DNA from: Acidimicrobiaceae bacterium
GTDB lineage: Bacteria; Actinomycetota; Acidimicrobiia; Acidimicrobiales; Bog-793
Reading direction: 5' to 3'
DNA length: 45,479 nucleotides
Assembly (NCBI GenBank): GCA_027306925.1
Contig: DAHUXW010000121.1
Location: forward strand, 1 to 45,479
Shown here one piece after another: positions 40,169 through 45,479 of this stretch. The notes under the pieces are model-generated. The model ran no database searches. It had not been told where the DNA came from and worked only from the letters and a program-made list of their open reading frames with translations. Within the stretch, counting starts at the first letter, position 1, and each line of letters starts with the position of its first letter. A program made the translations under genes and the position numbers.

Positions 40169-41050
40169 ATGGGGTCATCGATCGTTCAGGCGATTATCGA
40201 CGGGGTGCTGACCGGGGGCGTGTACGCGCTGATGGCGGCGGGGCTCACGCTGATCTTCGGGGTGATGGACATCATCAACGTCGCCCAGGGAATCTTCGTG
40301 ATCCTCGGTGCCTACCTGAGCTACTCGCTCTCGGTGCACGCCGGGATCGACCCGTTCCTCGGGCTGCTGATCACGATCCCGGCGCTTTTCGTCGTCGGGA
40401 TCGGGGTCGAGTGGGGCTTCATGCGCAGGCTGAAGGAGGGTGACCGCACCGCGATGTCCATCCTCGTCACCTACGCGGTCTCGATCGTCATCGAAGGCGT
40501 GCTGAACATCTCGTTCACCGTCAACTATGTCCAGATCCACGCCTGGTACGTGAACCGATCGGTGCACCTCCTCGGGTTCTACCTGCCGTACATCTACGTG
40601 TTCGGCTTCGTCATGGCGGCCGTGCTGCTCATCGCCCTCTACGCGCTCTTGTACCGCACGCGTTTCGGGGCGAGCGTCCGGGCCTCGTTGCAGGACCGGA
40701 CGGCAGCACGGCTCGTCGGGATCGACGTCCGGCGCGTCTCGACGATCTCGTTCGGGATCGGCGTCGCGGTGACGGCAGCCGGGGGGATGGTGTTCGGCGC
40801 GACGAACGCGTTCAACGCGTCGACGAGCTACGACCTCATCTCCCGGCTGCTCGCGATCGTGATCCTCGGCGGCCTCGGCTCCATGGGCGGGGCACTCGTC
40901 GCCGCGGTGTTCATGCTCGTGCTCGAGGACGTCGTCGCGGTCGCGTGGTCGCCGATCTGGGCGACCGCGGTGTTCTTCGCCGCCCTCGTCGTCGTGCTCT
41001 CGATACGACCTGCCGGCCTGTTCGGCCGGCAGGTCGCGAGGGCCCAGTGA
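40169..41050 (+). CDS. livH: LivH-type ABC permease
   Basis: A 293-residue branched-chain-type permease with about eight transmembrane helices. GVYALMAAGLTLIFGVMDII near the start and LGGLGSMGGALVAAVFM near the end are family marks. ATG 40169 starts five bases after the binding-protein stop. It pairs with LivM; the GTGA overlap with the next gene shows coupling. Confidence 0.94.
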   Translation: MGSSIVQAIIDGVLTGGVYALMAAGLTLIFGVMDIINVAQGIFVILGAYLSYSLSVHAGIDPFLGLLITIPALFVVGIGVEWGFMRRLKEGDRTAMSILVTYAVSIVIEGVLNISFTVNYVQIHAWYVNRSVHLLGFYLPYIYVFGFVMAAVLLIALYALLYRTRFGASVRASLQDRTAARLVGIDVRRVSTISFGIGVAVTAAGGMVFGATNAFNASTSYDLISRLLAIVILGGLGSMGGALVAAVFMLVLEDVVAVAWSPIWATAVFFAALVVVLSIRPAGLFGRQVARAQ

Positions 41051-42153
41051 GCGCGCGCCGGGAGTCGGGCGGCGCCGCGTCCCCGGACGCACCCGCCGTG
41101 CCGCTCGGAGGCAGCGGTCGGCGCCGCGCCGCGATCGGCACGGCGTGGATCGCCTTCGCTGCCGCCCTCATCGTGTTCCCCGTCGTGTTCTCGAACCCGA
41201 CGGTCACGACGATCGGCGTGTTCACGCTCGTCTACATGACCTCCGCGACCGCGTGGAACGGCTTCGCGGGCTTCTCCGGTTACGTGCCGCTCGGCCACGC
41301 GGTGTTCTTCGGGGTCGGTGGCTACACGCTGGCGCTCGTCGCGCTGCACCTGAAAATGGCCGGCGGCTACGCGATGTTCGCCCTGGTCCCGCTCGGCGGC
41401 GTCGCGGCCGCCGTCATCGCAGTGCCGTTCGGTCTCATCGCGCTGCGCACCAGGCGGCACACCTTCGTGGTCATCACGATCGCAGTCTTCTTCATCGTCC
41501 AGCTGCTCGCGTTCAACCTCGGGTTCACGCAGGGGTCGTCCGGGGTGCAGATCCCGACGCCGCTGTGGACCGCGGCCACGTTCAACGACCGCTTCTACTA
41601 CGCCGCGCTCATCGTGCTCGCGCTCGCCGTGCTCGTCGTATGGGGAATCCGTCGCTCGCGCTTCGGGCTGCAGCTCCTCGCGATCCGCGACGACGAGGAC
41701 CGGGCCCGGGGCCTCGGCGTGAAGGTGCAGCGCGTGAAGCTCGTCGGCTTCGTGCTGTCGGGCGTGACGGTCGGGATGGCCGGCGGGATCTACGCCTTCT
41801 TCGTCGGGCAGGTCTACCCGCAGTTCGCGTTCGACCCGCTGTTCGACGTGACGGTCGCGCTCATGGCGTTCTTCGGGGGGCTCGGGACGATCTCCGGTCC
41901 GCTGCTCGGCGCGCTGCTGCTCGAGCCGATCCAGCAGTACCTCACGCTGCAGTACTCGGTCGGCTCGCTCTACCTCATCATCTACGGCGCGCTGTTCCTC
42001 GTCGTGATCCTCGCGATGCCCCGAGGCGTCATCCCGACCGCGGGCGAGTACCTCCAGATGCGCCGCGCGCGCCGGGTCGAGCGCGCCGACGGCCGCAGCC
42101 CGGCGGCGACCCCGTCGGTCGAGGTCGCCCCGCTCGGCCGGGCCTCGCGATGA
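41047..42153 (+). CDS. livM: LivM-type ABC permease
   Basis: A 368-residue permease with an extended N-terminal polar part of about 30 residues and about ten hydrophobic segments. WNGFAGFSGYVPLGHAVFFG and GRGLGTISGPLLGALLLEP-like segments (FFGGLGTISGPLLGALLLEP) are typical. GTG 41047 overlaps the LivH stop; ATGA joins it to LivG. The last 40 residues are a charged cytoplasmic tail. Confidence 0.93.
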   Translation: MSARRESGGAASPDAPAVPLGGSGRRRAAIGTAWIAFAAALIVFPVVFSNPTVTTIGVFTLVYMTSATAWNGFAGFSGYVPLGHAVFFGVGGYTLALVALHLKMAGGYAMFALVPLGGVAAAVIAVPFGLIALRTRRHTFVVITIAVFFIVQLLAFNLGFTQGSSGVQIPTPLWTAATFNDRFYYAALIVLALAVLVVWGIRRSRFGLQLLAIRDDEDRARGLGVKVQRVKLVGFVLSGVTVGMAGGIYAFFVGQVYPQFAFDPLFDVTVALMAFFGGLGTISGPLLGALLLEPIQQYLTLQYSVGSLYLIIYGALFLVVILAMPRGVIPTAGEYLQMRRARRVERADGRSPAATPSVEVAPLGRASR

Positions 42154-42923
42154 GCGCGCACCTCGAGGTCGAGGGCGTCTCGAAGGCGTTCGGCGGGCTG
42201 CGCGCGCTCTCCCTCTGCTCGCTCAGCGTCGAGAAGGGGTCGATCGCGGGCCTCATCGGACCGAACGGCTCGGGAAAGACGACGCTGTTCAACGTCATCA
42301 CCGGCTACGTCCGCCCGGACGCGGGGACGGTGGCGCTCGGCGGCACGCCGATCACCTCGGCGCGGCCCGACGAGGTCTTCGCGCTCGGGCTCGGGCGGAC
42401 ATTCCAGCTCACCCGGATCTTCGCGCGCCTCACGGTCCTCGAGAACATGCTCGTCGCGACCCAGCGGAAGGAAGGCTGGCTGCGCAGTGTCGCCCGGCCG
42501 GCGGCGTCGAGCGCAGAGCAGCGCCGGGCGATCGAGCTTCTCGACTTCGTCGGCCTGACCCGGCTCGCGAGCGCCAGGGCCGGAACGCTCTCCTACGGAC
42601 AGCGCAAGCTCCTCGAGCTCGCGTACGTCCTCGTCGCCGACCCGTCGGTGATCCTGCTCGACGAGCCCGCCGGCGGCGTGAACCCGACGCTGATCAACGA
42701 GATCCGCGAGCGGATCCTCGCGCTCAACTCCGAAGGCAAGACGTTCCTCGTCGTCGAGCACAACATGGAGTTCGTCATGGGGCTGTGCCACACGGTCACG
42801 GTCATGCACCAGGGGAGCGCGATCGTGACCGGGACGCCCGACGCGGTCCGGTCGGACCCGCGCGTGCTCGACGCCTACCTCGGTGGCGGGGAGGAGCAGG
42901 ACGATGACGTCGCCGTCGGCTGA
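42150..42923 (+). CDS. livG: LivG-type ABC ATPase
   Basis: A 257-residue ATPase with Walker A GPNGSGKTT, signature LSYGQRKLLELA and Walker B VILLDEPAGGVN. The N-terminal SKAFGGLRAL is standard for LivG. It overlaps LivM by four bases and LivF by about 20. With LivF it powers the importer. Confidence 0.95.
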   Translation: MSAHLEVEGVSKAFGGLRALSLCSLSVEKGSIAGLIGPNGSGKTTLFNVITGYVRPDAGTVALGGTPITSARPDEVFALGLGRTFQLTRIFARLTVLENMLVATQRKEGWLRSVARPAASSAEQRRAIELLDFVGLTRLASARAGTLSYGQRKLLELAYVLVADPSVILLDEPAGGVNPTLINEIRERILALNSEGKTFLVVEHNMEFVMGLCHTVTVMHQGSAIVTGTPDAVRSDPRVLDAYLGGGEEQDDDVAVG

Positions 42924-43689
42924 GCGACCGGGGCAGTCCCGGGCGGCGTCCGGCGTGCTGCTGAGCCTGGACGGCGTCGTCGCGGGATACGGCGGCGGCG
43001 ACGTGCTGAAGGGCGTGACCTTCGACGTGCACGAGGGGGGGATCACCTGCATCGTCGGGCCGAACGGGGCGGGCAAGTCGACGCTGCTCGCGGCCGTGAG
43101 CGGGATCCTGCGACCGCGGCTCGGTTCGATCTCGTTCCGCGGGGAGAACCTCGTCGGAAGCTCGCCGCGCGCGATCCTCGGGCGCGGGATCGTCCAGGTT
43201 CCCCAGAACCACAGCCTGTTCCGCGAGATGTCGGTGCGCGAGAACGTCGAGATGGGCGCGTTCCTCGTGCGCGACCGGAGAGTGGTCGCCGAGCGCCTCG
43301 AGCACATCACCTCGCTCTTCCCGATCGTCGCGCAGCGCGCCCGCGACAAGGCCGGGAGCCTGTCCGGTGGCCAGCAGCGCCTCGTCGAGTTCGCCCGCTG
43401 CCTGATGCTCGACCCCGCACTCGTGGTGCTCGACGAGCCGTCGATGGGGCTCGACCCGAAGACGCTCCGCTCGATGTTCGAGACCGTCCGGCTCATGCAC
43501 GCCGACGGCCGGACGATCCTGCTCGTCGAGCAGAACGCGCGGGCCGGCCTGCGGCTCGCGACCCACGGCGTCGTGCTCGAGAACGGGCGCGTCCGCCTCA
43601 CGGGGACGGGCCGAGAGGTTCTCGAGCACCCCGAGATCGGCGCGCTGTACCTCGGCGGCGCGGTCGCGCCGGAACCCGCCCGGTCGTGA
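42904..43689 (+). CDS. livF: LivF-type ABC ATPase
   Basis: A 261-residue ATPase: Walker A GPNGAGKST, signature LSGGQQRLVEFA, Walker B LVVLDEPSMGLD and VEQNARAGL after it. ATG 42904 is chosen over GTG 42883 because GGGGAGGAG lies about seven bases ahead of it. It overlaps the LivG gene. Confidence 0.94.
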   Translation: MTSPSAERPGQSRAASGVLLSLDGVVAGYGGGDVLKGVTFDVHEGGITCIVGPNGAGKSTLLAAVSGILRPRLGSISFRGENLVGSSPRAILGRGIVQVPQNHSLFREMSVRENVEMGAFLVRDRRVVAERLEHITSLFPIVAQRARDKAGSLSGGQQRLVEFARCLMLDPALVVLDEPSMGLDPKTLRSMFETVRLMHADGRTILLVEQNARAGLRLATHGVVLENGRVRLTGTGREVLEHPEIGALYLGGAVAPEPARS

Positions 43690-43744
43690 GCCTCGGCATC
43701 GGGCCGGGGCGCGGAGGCGTCGAGGCGCAGCCGGTCGTCGGCGT

Positions 43745-43777
43745 CCGTGCGTGCTCCGCCATGTGCGGAGCGCACGG
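43745..43777 (+). promoter_or_regulatory. Long stem-loop between livF and the M24 gene
   Basis: CCGTGCG and CTCCGC (43745-43759, with a two-base bulge) pair with GCGGAGCGCACGG (43765-43777). It lies 55 bases after livF and about 120 before the M24 gene, with no T-run. It could lower read-through or mark a new transcript start; the rest of the 207-base gap holds no gene. Confidence 0.55.
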
Positions 43778-43896
43778 TGCGCGCGGCCTTGCCGGACGAG
43801 ACCGTGCTGTGCCATCGGCGCCCGTGCCCGCGCCCTTCTCGCCGCGGCGCGCGACAAGATGGGTCGCTAGGCGCGATGACACGTGACGGAGGTCCG

Positions 43897-45150
43897 ATGA
43901 CGAGCCCGCAGATTCCCGCGCGACCGCACGCCCCGGGGCGAATGTCGGTCGACTTCGAGCAGCGCGTCGACTTCGACCGCCTGCGCGAGTACCGCCTCGG
44001 GCGGGCGCGCGAGGCGCTCGAGCGGTCCGAGCTCGGCGCGCTGCTCTGCTTCGACGTGAACAACGTGCGCTACCTCACGTCGACCCAGATCGGCGAGTGG
44101 GTCCGGGACAAGGTCTGCCGTTACGCGCTCCTCGCGTCCGGTGGCGAGCCGATGATCTGGGACTTCGGATCGGCGGCCAAGCACCACCGCCTCTACGCGC
44201 CGTGGCTCGCCCCCGAGAACTCGCGCGCCGGCATGCTGGGCCTGCGCGGCTCGGTCGCCCCGGATGCGGGACTCATGGACGCGGCGGCGGCAGAGCTCAA
44301 GGCGCTGCTCGACGACGCCGGCGTCGGCGATGCGCCGGTCGGCGTCGACATCGCCGAGGTGCCGATGCTGCGCGCGCTCGAGCGCGCGGGGATCGACGTG
44401 CGCGACGGCCAGCAGGTCATGCTCGACGCGCGGGAGATCAAGTCGCACGACGAGCTCCTGCTGCTCACGATGTCGGCCGCGATGGTCGACGGCGCGTACC
44501 AGCTCATCTCCGAGATCCTGAAGCCGGGGATCCGGGAGAACGAGGTCGTGGCCGCGGCGAACGACTACCTCTACCGCCAGGGTTCCGACGACGTCGAGGC
44601 GATCAACGCGGTCTCGGGCGAGCGCTGCAGCCCGCACCCGCACAACTTCTCCGACCGGCTCATCCGACCCGGCGACCAGGCGTTCTTCGACATCATCCAG
44701 TCCTACAACGGCTACCGGACCTGCTACTACCGGACGTTCGGCGTCGGGCGCGCGACGACCTCGCAGCGCGACGCCTACACGCGGGCGCGCGAGTGGATCG
44801 ACGCGGCGATCGCGCTCGTGAAGCCGGGCGTCGGCACGGACGAGCTCGCGCAGGTCTGGCCCCGTGCCGACGAGTTCGGCTTCGAGAACGAGATGGAGGC
44901 CTTCGGGCTGCAGTTCGGCCATGGCCTCGGCCTCGCGCTGCACGAGCGGCCGATCGTCTCGCGGCTCAACTCGCTCGACCACCCGGTCGAGCTGAAGGAG
45001 GGCATGGTCTTCGCGCTCGAGACGTACTGCCCCGCGTCGGACGGGTACTCCGCCGCGCGGATCGAGGAGGAGATCATCGTGACCGCGGACGGTCCGCGCG
45101 TGATCACGCTGTTCCCCGCGGACGAGCTGTTCGTGGCCAACGAGTACTGA
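43897..45150 (+). CDS. M24-family (creatinase/aminopeptidase P-like) protein with altered metal site
   Basis: A 417-residue pita-bread M24 protein with an N-terminal creatinase-like domain (1-175) and a catalytic domain. D265 (FFDII), H342 (GHGLGL), E375 (ALETY) and E390 (RIE) match metal ligands, but the second Asp of the usual SDxTRT segment is C276 (RTCYYRTF). It may therefore not be a standard di-metal peptidase and could act like creatinase on a C-N bond. ATG 43897 has GGAGG five bases upstream; ATG 43876 is in frame but weaker. It lies between the importer and an E1 alpha gene, so it may process the imported compound. Confidence 0.88.
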   Translation: MTSPQIPARPHAPGRMSVDFEQRVDFDRLREYRLGRAREALERSELGALLCFDVNNVRYLTSTQIGEWVRDKVCRYALLASGGEPMIWDFGSAAKHHRLYAPWLAPENSRAGMLGLRGSVAPDAGLMDAAAAELKALLDDAGVGDAPVGVDIAEVPMLRALERAGIDVRDGQQVMLDAREIKSHDELLLLTMSAAMVDGAYQLISEILKPGIRENEVVAAANDYLYRQGSDDVEAINAVSGERCSPHPHNFSDRLIRPGDQAFFDIIQSYNGYRTCYYRTFGVGRATTSQRDAYTRAREWIDAAIALVKPGVGTDELAQVWPRADEFGFENEMEAFGLQFGHGLGLALHERPIVSRLNSLDHPVELKEGMVFALETYCPASDGYSAARIEEEIIVTADGPRVITLFPADELFVANEY

Positions 45151-45170
45151 ACCGTCCGCGGCGAGCGCGG

Positions 45171-45197
45171 GGCGCGCCTCCCGGAGGGGCGCGCGCC
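45171..45197 (+). terminator. Possible hairpin after the M24 gene
   Basis: GGCGCGC (45171-45177) pairs with GCGCGCC (45191-45197) across a GC-rich partly paired centre. No T-run. It separates the M24 gene from the E1 alpha gene, which has its own strong ribosome-binding site. Confidence 0.35.
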
Positions 45198-45277
45198 GGG
45201 CGGTCGGCGGAGAAGCGTCATCCGGGCGTCCCGTTCGTGGGTCGCACGGTCGAACGACCCACGCGAAGGAGGGACCG

Positions 45278-45479
45278 ATGTTCGGACAGCGTGCGCCGGT
45301 GCACGACGAGGGGCCCGAGACCGCCGCCGAGAAGGCGCCCGTCCCGGTCGCCGACCGCGCGACCCGCCTCGCCCTCTACCGCAGGATGTTCGAGATGCGC
45401 GCGTTCGAGAAGCGCGCCTACGACCTGTTCCTCTCCGGGCTCGTGAAGGGCACGAGCCACCTCGGCCTCGGCCAGGAGG
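45278..45479 (+). CDS. Thiamine-diphosphate dehydrogenase E1 alpha subunit (partial)
   Basis: The frame from ATG 45278, behind AAGGAGGG, runs off the window after 67 codons. RLALYRRMFEMRAFEKRAYD and LVKGTSHLGLGQE are the hallmark opening of pyruvate/acetoin/2-oxoacid dehydrogenase E1 alpha chains. It should decarboxylate a 2-oxoacid with an E1 beta subunit expected next. Its position suggests it finishes the catabolic route served by the importer. Confidence 0.85.
   Translation, partial: MFGQRAPVHDEGPETAAEKAPVPVADRATRLALYRRMFEMRAFEKRAYDLFLSGLVKGTSHLGLGQE

Overview
The window is a high-GC stretch of a free-living actinobacterial chromosome. The GC-rich third codon positions, many GTG starts, GTGA/ATGA gene overlaps and the mix of LacI regulators, sugar and amino-acid ABC importers and MacB-type transporters suggest Actinomycetota; an acidimicrobial lineage is plausible, but that is inference. 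I see no rRNA, tRNA, CRISPR array, insertion sequence or prophage. Genes are densely packed on both strands.

Region 1 (about 0-9.6 kb) is a sugar-use locus. A LacI regulator (minus strand) diverges from an operon of a cytoplasmic GH5 glycosidase, a sugar-binding protein, two UgpA/UgpE-type permeases, an NAD-dependent SDR and a cytoplasmic GH3 beta-glycosidase. No transport ATPase is encoded, so a shared ATPase elsewhere is implied. A promoter lies between two operator-like CGAAA sites, and a perfect 13-bp hairpin separates the binding-protein gene from the permease genes.

Region 2 (9.7-18.4 kb) is mixed: an aldo/keto reductase, a small membrane protein, an ORF that may have lost its 5' end, an FtsX-type ABC exporter (permease plus ATPase), a PH-like protein preceded by its own divergent regulator-hydrolase pair, and four tandem 14-bp repeats.

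Region 3 (18.5-25.5 kb, minus strand) is one operon: a periplasmic adaptor (HlyD/MacA-like), a MacB-type ATPase, a MacB-type permease, a DUF5666 membrane protein and a secreted 711-residue pentapeptide-repeat protein built from a composite repeat. The adaptor has a Gly/Ser/Thr-rich plus fibronectin-III insert, bracketed by the only two cysteines in the protein. This is the most unusual system in the window.

Region 4 (25.6-34.2 kb) carries housekeeping or accessory genes: a GNAT, a YbjN-like protein, a MarR-DUF488 fusion, an alpha/beta hydrolase coupled to an ATP-grasp ligase, acylphosphatase, a peptidase-E-like S51 protein, a VOC protein, a ComB-like phosphatase with a probable start-proximal frameshift, an ACT-malic enzyme and a small membrane protein.

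Region 5 (34.3 kb to the end) looks like a catabolic cluster: an acyl-CoA-dehydrogenase-like flavoprotein, a second LacI regulator, a DUF1100-type hydrolase, and on the other side of a divergent promoter a hydroxyisobutyrate-dehydrogenase-like enzyme, a complete branched-chain-amino-acid-type ABC importer (binding protein, LivH, LivM, LivG, LivF), an M24 protein with a substituted metal ligand, and the start of a thiamine-diphosphate E1 alpha subunit that runs off the end. Two LacI-type operators with the same TGCANNCGNTTGTR pattern sit in the divergent promoter, which suggests the local LacI protein controls both arms. The substrate is unknown.
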